DNA from: Trichobilharzia regenti
Lineage: Eukaryota > Platyhelminthes > Trematoda > Strigeidida > Schistosomatidae
Direction of reading: 5' to 3'
Length of the DNA: 64,000 nucleotides
NCBI GenBank assembly: GCA_944472135.2
Contig: OX235265.1
Location: 60,461,112-60,525,111 of the forward strand
In this document: positions 12,426 to 23,660 of the stretch, in pieces
How positions within the stretch are numbered: the stretch's first letter is position 1
How the letters are laid out: each line of letters starts with the position of its first letter
Position numbers and translations under genes: made by a program
Notes under the pieces: model-generated
What the model was told of the DNA's origin: nothing
Database searches by the model: none
What the model saw: the letters and a program-made list of their open reading frames with translations, nothing else

Positions 12426-12885
12426 CATATATATATTCATATGGTCTTATCACTTAAAACGATTTCACTATTAGTGTGTAGAATTTCCAGATACTTTAGT
12501 TAGCGTTGTTGTAGACTGAGGTCAATAACAGGAGATAAAACCAAAGTTGCTTAAAAAATGAGCTTCATGAAATGTGAAAATACTATAATGGTCAAAGGTG
12601 CCATTCTTTTCATTTTCACATCTCCGAGCACAAATGAACATTCGAAAGGCCGAGATTTGCATTCATTCATATGAAGCCACATGGAGGACTACAAACATCA
12701 GTCTAACTGGTACAGTGTAAATATCTAAGACAGAGGAAACACAAAGAACGCCAGGTCATTTCTAGATACTTCGTGCTCATATCAGTTTACAGTTCTGAGA
12801 TATGTTGATACGAATCAAATTTGTCAATGAATAAAGAATTAGTCTTACGGAAAATAGATCACATGTCTGTTCAATTAGAGGATCA
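12426..12885. other. Unassigned AT-rich sequence
   Basis: No element end could be fixed. The reverse transcriptase region expected upstream of the PLE remains was not recognised here. Confidence 0.35.
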
Positions 12886-13068
12886 ATGGAGATAAAAATT
12901 GATGCCATTGTGAGGAAATGTACGGAGACAATTAATCATAGTCAGGGTCACATGGAGAGATATACTTCATCCCTACCTAGTTCACAGATGCCTCAAATTA
13001 GAGCTAGCACTGAAGATGTTGTCCAGAAAGACGACAGAATCTTCGTAATTAAACTATCTATTAAGTGA
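12886..13068 (+). CDS. Short open frame, unknown
   Basis: An ATG-started 60-codon frame (MEIKIDAIVRKCTET...) with balanced composition. It is open a few codons further upstream. No family is recognised, and no splice sites or neighbouring exons were identified. It may be a chance frame. Confidence 0.12.
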   Translation: MEIKIDAIVRKCTETINHSQGHMERYTSSLPSSQMPQIRASTEDVVQKDDRIFVIKLSIK

Positions 13069-14079
13069 ATATAGTAGCACCAAATATGGAGACCAACAAA
13101 ATTGCTTAATTGGATAATACGCTTTTTGGCAAAATAGTTAATTTGTACATACTCTGAGGCTGATTCAACTAAGTCATTTAACTCTTACATAAGGTTTGTT
13201 GCCGGTTAATCGCCAACTCCCCTTGAAAAACCGTCGTGATTTCTGATATGTATATATATTTATATGAACGAATTTACCTTCATGCTTTTGTCCTATCTAT
13301 CTTACTATCCCATTACCTCCATGCTAATTACTTAAACCATGTCAGCATTTTGTTTATTGTTATTGAAAGTAATTTTATCAATCTCTGAGCTCCAGATTTA
13401 TGCATAACATTCCGATTGAATCTGCTCAGGTAAGAGAATAAGCATTTTCCAAAGACTTTTCAGCAGTACTACTGAATATAACAAAAAATTACGACATTTC
13501 ATTTTGAAAACATTTAAGATAAACAGAGAAGTGTTAGGCACAAAATTATTACCTTAGTAAATAGACAGACAGTTCCATTCTCCCTATCATTAATATATTA
13601 TTGTCACCATTCCACTTATTTACCTTTCTTGACTTTCATTATAAACATCACGAAATTGTGTGAATGTTTCACTCAACCCGCCTACCCACAATTATGCAAT
13701 GCAAAGAGGACGTTAGAAACCACATTGTATAGTATGCTGAGAATTCTAAACTGCATCACAAATATTGTTTAGATTAAAGTTATTATGATTATCATAATAA
13801 TGATTATTATTAATAATAATCTGTATAATGATGAAAAACATGAACAACTCAACAGATGATTAATGTCTAAAAATAGTTTGTAATGAATAATTGAATTCTA
13901 CCATGCATTGGTGAATTAAACAAAGATACAACCAAAGATGAAAATCACAGTGATTGAAATAAATGTAGGTGGGGAATTTCAGAAGTTTCATTTTAATGGT
14001 TTACTATACTTATTAGATGAATGTCAACTAGCAACGGAGATTCTTCATCTTCATATACTTTGTATTATTATTATTATTG
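13069..14079. other. Unassigned AT-rich sequence
   Basis: No gene or repeat was identified. A short stretch rich in 'aat/ata' trinucleotides occurs near 13780-13830. Confidence 0.4.
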
Positions 14080-14760
14080 TTATTCCTTTGGGTCCCGAGT
14101 GGAATATAGGGCTTCAACAGCACATCTTCAATTTCTTCTATTTTATGCTGTCCTCTTCAGCTTGGTCCATGATATTTAATTTTCTCCTCGCCACACCATC
14201 TCTACCATATCACCCTCGAACTGATGACCCATTTCGATTCAACTCGATCGATGGCCTGCATTGTGGGAGATATCATTCGACGGCCTCCTCAACGTTTGTC
14301 CAGTCCATCCCTATTTTCTTCTGCATATTTTTTAAGCAATCAGCTGTAGGTTTGTTTGTTTGTTGTCAGAGATCCTGGTAACTAATTCATTCTGGCCAGT
14401 CAGCCGACCATTTGATCTTCAGTATGAAGCCAGCCAGTGAAGTGGGTAGCTGTTGATGAAAGTCTCCAATGGACTGTTGTAAATGCCTTTCATGACATCC
14501 AGTGCAAGTTCCTAACGCATACAGAAGAAATGACTGACTTCACATTTGTGTTGAAAAGAATCCGAAAGTTGTTCTTTATGCTGAGAAGGAGTGCAGAAGA
14601 TCTCCACAGTGGTTTCAGTTTGATGAAGGCGTGTTTTGCCTTTCCAATTGTGGCTGGCTAGCTTTGACATCTTCATCCGTTCCAACTGCCTGTAGTTGAA
14701 ACGAAGCTTCCTAGATAAGTGAAGGAAGTACCTTCTGTTAAATCTATACCCTATCTTCAA
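14080..14760 (-). mobile_element. RTE 3' fragment, older subfamily
   Basis: Minus-strand RTE tail. It starts at the 'cctttgggtcccgagtggaatataggg' box near 14088 and continues through 'cagccagtgaagtgggtagctgttgatgaaag' (14426-14462) into part of the C-terminal coding region. It matches the copy at 2185 in order and subfamily features. Confidence 0.75.
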
Positions 14761-15238
14761 ATACTTGTATCCTAGTAATTGTTCATCTTCCCTGATGGAA
14801 TCCGAAATCAGAGCTGAATGTTTTAAAAACCTGACCCTTGTCTACAAGACACCGCTTTGTCATAGTGGAAACTGAACAAAGGGTGAGAAACTGAACAGTT
14901 TTATTAAGTAATATATTTAGGATGAATTTTGTTCAATGCGAACTTGGAGTTTCTTTGCATGGCTCTGTCTCTAAACTAGCCTTTTCTATCCTTTTGATTC
15001 ATCGTTTAAAAATAAAACATGTTCCTAATATTCATATCATGAAGTTGATCTCTGTGAATCACATAAAGTGTAGGCTGGTGATTAAAAAGGTGTGAGACAG
15101 TTATTCAGTTTTTGTATGCGTTATCTCGCGCAGATTGTACGGAGTAATTTTGTCTCAAATCATGACTGTATTGCAGAATATGCGTAAGGGCGAAGCATTC
15201 TGTCATTCAAGTAGAGGTTTGTGGGGATTTGGTTGATT
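14761..15238. other. Unassigned AT-rich sequence
   Basis: Nothing recognisable was found before the foldback repeat. Confidence 0.35.
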
Positions 15239-15405
15239 GGTTACAGAATTTCATCATGAGTTGACATTGGTTAGAGTACCACTGGAAAACCTGAGAGTTC
15301 TGGTGGGTGCGTACTTTTGAATAGTCCAAACTAGGACGAAACAGTACTCCCAGGTTTTCCAGTGGTTCTCTAACCAATGTCAGCTCATGATGAAATCCTG
15401 TAACC
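15239..15405 (+). repeat. Foldback repeat, family F (short form)
   Basis: Two arms of about 58 bp (15239-15297 and 15349-15405) are inverted copies of each other with a few mismatches. The roughly 50-bp centre contains 'ccaaactaggacgaaacag', the right half of the hammerhead-like core seen in longer family members. No tRNA-like part is present, so this copy is internally deleted. Confidence 0.8.
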
Positions 15406-15734
15406 ATTCTGTCATTCTTGAATGATGCTTAGATAATTTCTATATGGAAAATAAATGTGAATTCATTTAGATCAAATATATTTTGATAAAGTTTTCAAAT
15501 GATTGAGAGACAATCGAGTGACCTAAGAATTAAAGTTCATTTGAGGAGTTAATTCAAGGTTAGAATTAGGTGTACATCCTTAATTTACTGAAAACATAAT
15601 AATCGGCAAGCTAAACTGAGGAATTCTTTGTGTGTGTCCATGAGTAAATATACATGAAGTCTAGCCTTGTCTTCATTAGTGCATTCAAAGGATTAAACGC
15701 ATGACACTGGTTGCTAGCTAGTGTTCAGTTAAAG

Positions 15735-16085
15735 TCATTTATTATTACTATTTGTCACTTGGGCTCCTAGTGGAACATGGGATTTCATCTGTACATCTCT
15801 ATTCCACTCTGTTCTTTACCGTCGTTTCCAAATGCCTCCACTACTACCAAAAAGCTTTCATTTCTTCTCCACATGATCTCCTCCATGTCACCACTGGTTG
15901 TCCAACTTGGGATGCTCCATACAGGTTCCTGTCGAGGAGTCGGTATTCGATGTCACTCATCGGCCTTCTTAACTTATCTCCAGTTCATTCCCATTTCCTC
16001 TTGCATATTTTTTGGCTCAATGGTTCTTAGTTGGTTCGTTGTCAGAGGTCCTTGATGCTCATACTTTCCGGCCGGTTATCTGATC
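15735..16085 (-). mobile_element. RTE 3' fragment
   Basis: Minus-strand tail. It begins with 'ttgtcacttgggctcctagtggaacatggg' on the plus strand and follows the usual order to 'cggccggttatctgatctcaag' near 16090. The two overlapping 92-codon plus frames are shadows. Confidence 0.75.
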
Positions 16086-17162
16086 TCAAGTGTCGAGACA
16101 CCGAATGTAGCTGCCTATCGGGAATATTTCTCATCTAAACATCATTTAAGAACAACGAAATGCTACATTTTTAATGAATTTATATATTCATTCCAAGGTG
16201 CAAGATACAGTAATGGTCACGTGAATATATGATAGTCTTAATTTTAGGACTGATGTGATCCAGCATGTTATAAAGCTAACCAGTGGAATTAGGATACATC
16301 TGTCCGAATTCTAGTTCTTAGTTATGAAACAGTCACATGACGCGAATTAAAAGAAATGTATATAATTACTGTTGCAAACTGCTGCTATTCTCTTTGATTT
16401 CTGACTCTGAAGCCATGGTACAGTTCACTGTACGAAATAAACTTGTTATTGTTATTATAAACAACACCACAGCTGCTGAAACTTCGAAGTAGTAAGCCCT
16501 GTGCTTCACTCAGAAGGCAAGAAATGCAAAATTGTTTGTTTGCAGTGATGACTGTTTCCAAAACGTTTATGTTATTTGGAGCCTAAAATAAGTTTATATG
16601 GAGAGATTAGTTTAACTGAAGAACTACTACACTCATGAGATTTTGAGTAATGGATGCTAGCCATTGTTAAAATTAACTTTTTTCTCTTAAATAGTCTTTG
16701 AAATATAGTTTGCCAACTGCTCACTTCATTCAGCGGTATACACCATCTTAGTACTTGCTATCTGAATGATGATCAAAAGTTTTTAGTATCTCACACAATA
16801 GAGGATTAAGAAGTTTAGAAATAAATTAGTTGAAATCTAAGATATAATAAATTTAACGGGGAACAATACTCAGAGCCCACAAATAAGTCAAGATTTATTT
16901 CTGTTAATAAATCCGAGTGTTTTAGCTTTTTGTTTTGACTTCACGGAAGTTCCTAAGTAAAAAATCGGTGGTGACAGTAGAAATGGTGAAAAGGAGCATC
17001 TTCATTAAGATGCCTTCTTGTCATTTGTCGGATGCAACACTAATTTTCATCACCGGGACAGAATTTTCAGCTTACCTCATTTCATTATTTATTAAGTGTG
17101 TGCGTTTATTTATGTACCTATCTAGAACGCTCTCTGGAGTGAAATAAATTCTGATTAGTATG
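16086..17162. other. Unassigned AT-rich sequence
   Basis: No gene or repeat could be assigned. Near 16415-16460 'tggtacagttcactgtacg' forms a small palindrome followed by a T/A-rich repeat. Confidence 0.35.
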
Positions 17163-17433
17163 AAGATACAACAATAGATATCAATCTCGAGTCAAAACAC
17201 AACATAGCCAGGACGTGTTGTCTAACTGGTTGTCATATATTTGGAACATGTACAATATACATACACCAGTTTGCAACCTGAAGCATTTTAACTTTTTCAA
17301 ATACACAAAAAAGAAGTCAGCTTTGTTTGAAATCCTTAATGCTGCACTGGTGAAAATGATCCCTACCAATGCAACTAAATACAGAGATGTGAAAATCTCT
17401 AGAAAAAAAACTTGTCAAACTCTATGATAACAG
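17163..17433 (+). pseudogene. Candidate exon with splice donor, frame broken at an A8 run
   Basis: The plus strand is open from about 17163 with protein-like translation (blocks SQDVLSNWLSYIWNMYNIHT and KKKSALFEILNAALVKMIP). The frame ends at a TGA at 17425-17427, just after an eight-A run (17403-17410). Twelve bases after the start of that stop lies a good donor, CAG|GTAAGC (donor GT at 17434). One base fewer in the A run would keep the frame open to the donor. No family is recognised. It may be a real exon with a homopolymer error, a pseudogene, or chance. Confidence 0.3.
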
Positions 17434-17985
17434 GTAAGCCAGTTATTTTATTCATTAGGGATTCCAAAAGCTTATTTCATTTCGAAGCTGTCATTGGAAA
17501 TTTTGTCTACATAGAGGATGGCAGCTTTGTAATTAAACCACCCAGCATAGGCAGCATGACATCAATATCCAACAAATGAATTTCTGCTGCTTGAGTTTTG
17601 AATGCAAATAATGAATTAATATGGACAAAACTTCATTTGGGTTGCTGAGTTCAAGGTTGATGAACACACACTTTGTCTCCTATTTCATTCCCGAATAGTC
17701 TTGGTTGTGTAAGTGTATTAGCAATTGAAGTAATAGTGGAGACCCAGATAGTTGAGAGTACAGTGAGGCATATTTTCATTTCAGCTGTAGTCACCACCAT
17801 CATTAGCGTTATTCCTATATAACAGTTCGCTATTCTTAATATATGTGATTAGCATACACGTTCCGATTTTCAGTATAGTTGTTGTCATGATATGATTTCA
17901 CTTAGAGAACGATTGAAAGCCATTAGGAAATACATGACATTTTTGTCCTCTGCAACTCTTCAGCAGCGCCTGTCAGCAGCGCCAC
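17434..17985. other. Unassigned, possible intron
   Basis: If the candidate exon is real, this would be intron. No further exon was recognised. Confidence 0.25.
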
Positions 17986-17989
17986 CACT

Positions 17990-18260
17990 ACTCAAGGCCG
18001 GGACCTCTGGGTTACGAGGTGAGCTGAGTTGGAATCCAACAACTTGTAAAGTCAAGTTTGATCGCGGGTTGATGTTACTTATAGAAGTGATAAGAACCAA
18101 TGGCTATTAGAGAGCCGTCTTGTTCTAGTTTGGGACTTTTCATAAGTACACACCTGCTTGGGTTCGAATCTAAAACTTATCGAGTATAAGGTAAGCTTGT
18201 AGACCAGTCAATCACTAGGAGCTGACCACACTGCATTTGAACTCCAGATGCTACCAACTT
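17990..18260 (-). repeat. Family F tRNA-like/hammerhead repeat, diverged
   Basis: The minus strand reads in the order of the family: a tRNA-like head ('gactggtctacaagcttacc', then 'agattcgaaccca'), followed by the hammerhead-like core with 'aagtcccaaactagaac'. The core's GAAAC box and helix II are eroded. Confidence 0.6.
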
Positions 18261-19889
18261 TAACTTGTATCTATTCGTGGTATAGCGCTTCCGTTCACCA
18301 ATAAAGTCAAAAAACATCCACTTACATCAGAAATCAGAGATTCCTTCGACCACAACTTAAAGTTATTTATCCCACTGCCACGTATTTTCAACCTTTAATC
18401 CCTGTCGGGGTTGAATAGCTCAAGACTAGGACATAGTAGCTGTTGTTTTCAATGCTTCTATAACTTCCATCGGATCACAACAAAATCTACAATGGAATTT
18501 TTCAAAATTCCTAGCATCTGCAAGGAAACAAACTCATTTCCTGAGAAAGTTAAATAGGGACAAGTTGTACAGGTGTTATTTCTAAGTAATAAGATATTAA
18601 AGTTGTTAAATTAACTCAAAAACTGAAAAAAATATGAAAAAAAACGTCATGTCGTCATGACAACAATTCACTTAATGATATGTTAAACGTACTCTTATCA
18701 TTTTGATATATAACAGATAATCTTTGCACTTAGTTCAAGTAAAATATAAATATATATACTTCATTTTACTCTTCATTAATTGAATTTGAGAGTTATTACA
18801 GATTATTATGCATAAATCTCATACAGGGAAAAGAGTAAATCAAATTACACTGAAATTTACTCACTCAGTCAGCCACTCACTAACACTACTGTCTATCTGA
18901 TGACTATGTTTTTGTGCATCATTAGTTGACCATAAAAAAGACGAATGACTTCATGCTTGCAGTTGATATCAACATATAGATAAATGGGTGGATGGAAACT
19001 GGTTTTTTTTAATACATATCTAGAAATCCTTTTTAGATAAAAAAAACAACTATATTCATTATCATTATTTCTTGTTTCATCATTTTTTAGTGCATATAAG
19101 AAGAAGAAGAAGATAAGAGAAGGGATTACACTGAAAAAAGTTAAAGTTTTCAGAATACAAAAAGAAAATAGCCTACAATTTTATTCCGCATATACACACT
19201 GACCGTGAAAAGAAAGAGAGAAAGAAAGTTGATTCTTTCGCTTGGATTACTTTTAATCAGTATCTTAGCTTATAATTATGCGATTAGCTAGTGAGTAGAT
19301 CATAAAGAAGTAAAGTACATAAAGGAGATTAGGGTATTGAAGAAATGCTTGACAAAATTCGTACTACTGCTGGATGCATTTGGAGATGTGATGTTCATTG
19401 TGGTGGATGGTTTAACTGCATAGCTTCCTTCAATTATCCTTTAAGACATCATTCCCCAAGCTAACTTCAAAATAAAGGGATCACAACGCTTTATTATTTA
19501 GCTGCGAATATAAACAGTAAATAAATTTGGAATACCAGTAACTGAGAAACTCATTGTCCTACCTAGAAAGATGTTCGAATAAAAAGATCATCTAAGATAA
19601 TATTAAGTGTGTGAAACATTACTGCAAATTACTCATTCCACTGTTCATTCTCTTATACTAGCTCCTTTCGCATCATCAGTTGAAGTCATCGTGTGGTGGT
19701 GTGATACAGAAAATGTATCCAACGGAGTATTATTTCACATATTCTCACCATTCAAAACTGCATTAGCAACATAATGATAGAAATGTATTTCAACATTCTA
19801 ATTCATCTCGTTTATTGTGAACCAAAATCGTAAGCTCACTAACTGGTTAGAGAATATATATATATATATAGCAATTAAATCGCTTGAAA
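18261..19889. other. Unassigned AT-rich sequence
   Basis: No gene or dispersed repeat was recognised. Local features are an (AAG)n run near 19099-19113 and a (TA)n run at 19855-19870. Confidence 0.4.
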
Positions 19890-20144
19890 ATGTACTTTGG
19901 CTCCTGTGTCTTGGTTTTTGCTGTTACATTTGGTGTCACTGCCTGTCGACAGATGAAAAGCCCTGGAGTTTTTGATGAAGGAGACATATGGATCTTCTTT
20001 CAGGACTTTGAAGCTGTTTCGGAGTTGAGCAGTGTTCAAGATCTGTCAGCGACTAGGCTGTTACTTGGAACGCCGTTGGGAGGTGTTAGGACTTTTAAGA
20101 AATATTGGTTCGCAATAATGTTTATCAAAACTCAATCACTTTAA
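19890..20144 (+). CDS. Candidate small secreted-protein frame
   Basis: An ATG-started frame of about 84 codons. It begins MYFGSCVLVFAVTFGVTAC, which has the hydrophobic character of a signal peptide, and continues with an acidic stretch (FDEGDIWIFFQDFEAVSEL). I recognise no family and see no paired exon. A TA-repeat lies just upstream. It may be chance. Confidence 0.2.
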   Translation: MYFGSCVLVFAVTFGVTACRQMKSPGVFDEGDIWIFFQDFEAVSELSSVQDLSATRLLLGTPLGGVRTFKKYWFAIMFIKTQSL

Positions 20145-20904
20145 GTTATGTCTTAAACTGTTAACTAGAATATTTTATGATTACTTTAAGAACTTCAGAG
20201 GTTCCCTTGTTTGTTGCCACTAATCAGCTTGTTGATGGCTTGTCGGTTCGAAATTTTATTATTGAAGACATGATTACTTAGATACTGAAGATAAAATTAA
20301 AAATGAAATTTAAGAAGTAGTTAGATGCTCAGATTTAACGAATTTACTTCCGTGGTTCTACGAGGGTGTGTGAAATGATGTCATACTAAAATGCTTAGTG
20401 TGTCGAACAAGTGTTCAGCAATACTTATCATTTACAATGCTCACCAAACCATCTTTTATTCTGAAAGGTATTCACGAGGATTTGATGAATGCTGTAAGAC
20501 GTTTAAAAACATGGGAAATTCTCCCGTCTCTCTCTTTGTATCTCAGTCGGAATGTGTAATGACTATTATTCTACTTGTCTTACCAATGCAACTGTTTCCA
20601 GTTTTCATTTATTGGTATGTGACTGCAGAACTCAGTAAGATTTTATAGCTTTACTAGCTACTTATCGAGACGAGAGAATAATGACCAGTATTCTTGATTA
20701 AATTGTTTTGAGTCATAAAGTGTGATATATTTACTCTGTTGTCGATTCATACATTGTAAATGAGAATTGCATCACCTGGTTTTATTTACTATACTGTGAT
20801 AGTAAAGCGATTTACTTTGGATACCTCCAACAGTTAATGAACAACAAGCAGGTTGTACCTATTTTTGTTTAAGTTTATTTTGTACTCCTTGTTGATTGAT
20901 TATA
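20145..20904. other. Unassigned AT-rich sequence
   Basis: Only short, compositionally random open frames were seen. Confidence 0.35.
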
Positions 20905-21170
20905 TTAGACTGAAGTGTTCGGCATCTGTTGTTATGTTACTGACGTTTCGACGGTTTCTGAAGATCAAGATAATGTTTTTTTCTAGTTGATGATGACTAA
21001 CAGTGGAATCCTGGATTCATCTTCCATTCTATTTGTGATTCGCCAGCGAGATATACCTGTGTCCTCTGTGAGTGGGGTAATTCCACTGAAACTTGATTCG
21101 TGTTCCCATTGTTTCAAACTCCAAAGAGTTATTCACACAGCCGGTGGACAACTTAAGTAGGTTTATTTTT
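20905..21170 (-). repeat. SM-alpha-like repeat, degenerate
   Basis: The minus strand keeps the family order: an eroded tRNA-like head ('gtttgaaacaatggg', 'cacaggtat'), then hammerhead-like remains ending in 'aatccaggattccactgttag' (near 21005). The core boxes are lost. Confidence 0.55.
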
Positions 21171-21525
21171 TCAATGTAGGTGGGAGGACTGACAATAGCA
21201 CTTATGGTATTAGGACAAACTGCAAAGAACATTAGAAAATTCTGTATGAGGTATACTTCTTTGTTTATTTTTCGCCACTTATTTAAAATTTGAACTTCAT
21301 CCCCCGTATTTCTTCTGCAACAATTTTCTAATCACATATAAATAACCATCACTTTTCCTCAAGATGTCACTCTACTTAGTGCTCTTGCCTATTTACCTAT
21401 TTACCTACCTGGGAAGCATCGTCTCAACTACAGACCGACGGAACTGACGAGGATATCAAAGCCAGAATCGGAAAAGCAAGACAAGCTTTCATTACTCTCA
21501 AATCTGTGTGGGGGTGATAGGATCC

Positions 21526-21720
21526 CACATATTTTGGTATTGACTGTTTAAACTTGCATATATGGTATGCTATCATTCTCACACATTTTGGTATTGACTG
21601 TTAATCTTGTATATATGGTATATTATCATTCCCACACATTTTGTTATTGACTGTCAATCTCGCACATATGGTATATTATTATCTCTCACGCACTTTGTTA
21701 TTGGCTATTAAGATCAATTA
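21526..21720 (+). repeat. 53-54 bp tandem repeat in the LTR U3-like part
   Basis: Units start near 21526, 21580, 21633 and 21687 with 'cacacattttggtattgac' and a following 'atatggtatattatcat' block. About 3.6 units. It lies upstream of the TATA box, where LTR enhancer repeats often occur (established for retroviral-type LTRs; function here is inferred). Confidence 0.8.
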
Positions 21721-21758
21721 TTTCAAATGCTGTTAGCTGTACATATTGTTGTAAAATG

Positions 21759-21766
21759 TATAAATA
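21759..21766 (+). promoter_or_regulatory. TATA box in solo LTR
   Basis: TATAAATA, located about 245 bases into the LTR and downstream of the tandem repeats. This is a plausible core promoter for the lost element. No experimental support. Confidence 0.4.
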
Positions 21767-22859
21767 CCATGGCTTTCTTTGTCGTTGTTGCACTTCAATA
21801 CACAGTCACAGTCCAGCCTTTGTCTTTTGATATTTGCGTGCTTTACTAAATCGGAAGGTACGACAAGCAGATAGGCAGATTAGTTCAGGCGCAGACAGAG
21901 CAAGGTGAAAACGTCTTCATTGAATTCCCTACCGTTATAACAGGGGGTCAACAGCACTCAGAATCAAAAATAAGATCCGGATTTTCAACTCCAATGTGAA
22001 GTCAGTGCTATTCTCTATACGGATCAGAGATTTGGCACGGCGTCACAAAGAGCACTTTTAACAAACCACAGACCTTCATCACCAGCTGTCTGCGCTCAAT
22101 ACTATTCAAGATCAGATAGCCGGCCAAAGAAGATCAGCAACAGGGATCTCTGGCAATGAGCGAACCAACAAGGAACCGATTGTGAAACAAATAGGCAGGA
22201 AGAAATGGAGATGGATTGGCTGGCCATACGCTTAGGAAACCATCAAGTGACATCACTAGAAAAGCCATCGCTCGAGTGGAAACCGAAAGAGAAGCGGCGA
22301 TTTGGTCGTCAGTGCAAGGGTGACTTGGAGGAGGTCATGCGAGGCGGAGATGAAGGCATGTGGACTGACCGGGAGCAGGGTGAGAACTCTAGCAGAGAAC
22401 TGAACGCAACGGAGATGCGTGGCTGAAGCTCTATGTTCCTCTAGGAATTATGGGAAATAATAATAATTAATAATAATAATTATTGGAGGTGTTACACGCC
22501 TTATCACTGATGTGATGTATATTTTTATTCATTATGAAGTATTCATCCCCGCTGCCTGTTAACTTATGACGCGGTCGTACGACTACACTAAGATTGATAG
22601 GCTCAAATTGAAAACTACAAGCTTTTCTGAAGTGCTACCTAGTTTGGAATTTTGTCGACTAAATCACATAGATTAACTAACTGAATTCGTTTTATTCTGT
22701 AATTTAGAGGAAGTATACGGTATAATATATCAACTATATTGCTGCATTACCTCATAACGGTTTAAGCAACCTACTGATGTTAATAAAGTTATAAACTGAA
22801 TTTTCAAGTAATATGTTTTAGGGATTTGATTTATTTCTGTCAAGACCACAAGTGACTTC

Positions 22860-23290
22860 AATTAAAGAACCACTGAAAGCTACGGAGTAGTGGATGGCTG
22901 TTTCGTCTTTGCTTTCAACTTTTCAGTGGTACTCACTTATGACTCCAATTGGGCTCAAACCCTAGACCTTCAGGTGACGATGCGAGCCCATCGGCTATCC
23001 TGTTCGTGGCTTCTAACTTTGTTATTTTGATAGACATAGTGCGACCTCCACCGCATGTCACTGGCGAGTATTTGCTTTCACACCCAGCTTTACCCAACTG
23101 GGCACGAATTCTCACTAGGACTTTAGGTAAGACCGAAGGGCCCGGCGGGATCCCGTCCTAGCTTCGGGCTCCTTGTTTCAATCCTCAGTTATGTCACTGC
23201 TTAGTGGTTGGTGAAGATTTGCAAACTATAACAAGACAACTGTCCAGGACTCCCTGATTTTTGATAGTTCTGTAACTGAAATAAGTTCCG
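22860..23290 (-). repeat. Family F repeat, long variant
   Basis: Eroded inverted arms ('agaaccactgaaag' near 22866 and 'gttctgtaactga' near 23269) bracket a variant interior. The minus strand has a tRNA-like stretch around 23010-22955 with 'ggtttgagccc' as a B-box-like element. Hammerhead remains are weak ('gtttcgtctttgc' near 22899). Confidence 0.55.
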
Positions 23291-23584
23291 CATTAAAAAC
23301 TGAATGGCATTTTTAATTCTTCATATTATCAGGAGCAAAAATAATTTTGGAGCCCGTTGAAAATAAAAAATCAATAGACTACTGTTTTATCCTAGTTTTG
23401 AACTATTTAACAGTATGTGTGAATGACTGCACTATTGGTCAAACCTAAGCTCTTCAGTCTATGAGATGATCCGTTACCATTGGAAGGAAATACAATAATT
23501 CTTGGTAGATTCGCGATGCATACAGAATCATCTTCGGCCATTGTCATCGGTATCTGTCCTCACATTTGATTTGATGAAACCTCT

Positions 23585-23660
23585 CTCACGAAACAGCTGT
23601 CCAGTACTCCCTGATGTTCACTGCTTCATTAATTGATATCGGTTACTTGATGAAGTCTAA
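23585..23660 (+). repeat. Family F fragment
   Basis: Contains 'cacgaaacagctgtccagtactccctg' as two adjacent blocks, the right part of the family's core plus its arm. The rest is not recognisable. Confidence 0.5.

Larger units (their letters stand above)
21515..21942. mobile_element. Solo LTR (428 bp) inside the RTE copy
   Basis: The insert begins TGATAGGATCCC and ends TTATAACA (TG...CA). It is flanked by 5-bp direct repeats GGGGG at 21510-21514 and 21943-21947. The related RTE copy at 25380-25940 has the uninterrupted site (25899-25903). A TATA box (TATAAATA, 21759-21766) and an internal tandem array fit an LTR promoter. No internal coding region or second LTR is present, as expected after LTR-LTR recombination. 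Strand suggested by the TATA box is plus. Family not recognised. Confidence 0.8.
21405..22465 (+). mobile_element. RTE-clade 3' part, split by a solo LTR
   Basis: Plus-strand copy beginning 'acctacctgggaagcatcgt' (compare YLGSIVSTTGG). It is interrupted at 21515-21942 and continues through the C-terminal coding part and 3' tail to 'ctctaggaattatgggaaataataat'. It shares private sequence changes with the inverted copy at 25380-25940 ('ctcaatactattcaag', 'ggctggccatacgctt'), so the two descend from one recent source or from each other. Younger RTE subfamily. Confidence 0.85.

Noticed and set aside
12886..13068. Confident small gene
   Set aside because: The frame is only 60 codons, with no splice signals, homologue or expression evidence. 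Kept only as a very low confidence entry.
18640..18663. Small palindrome 'gtcatgtcgtcatgac' as an operator or terminator
   Set aside because: Short palindromes of this size are expected by chance and nothing transcribed is evident next to it.
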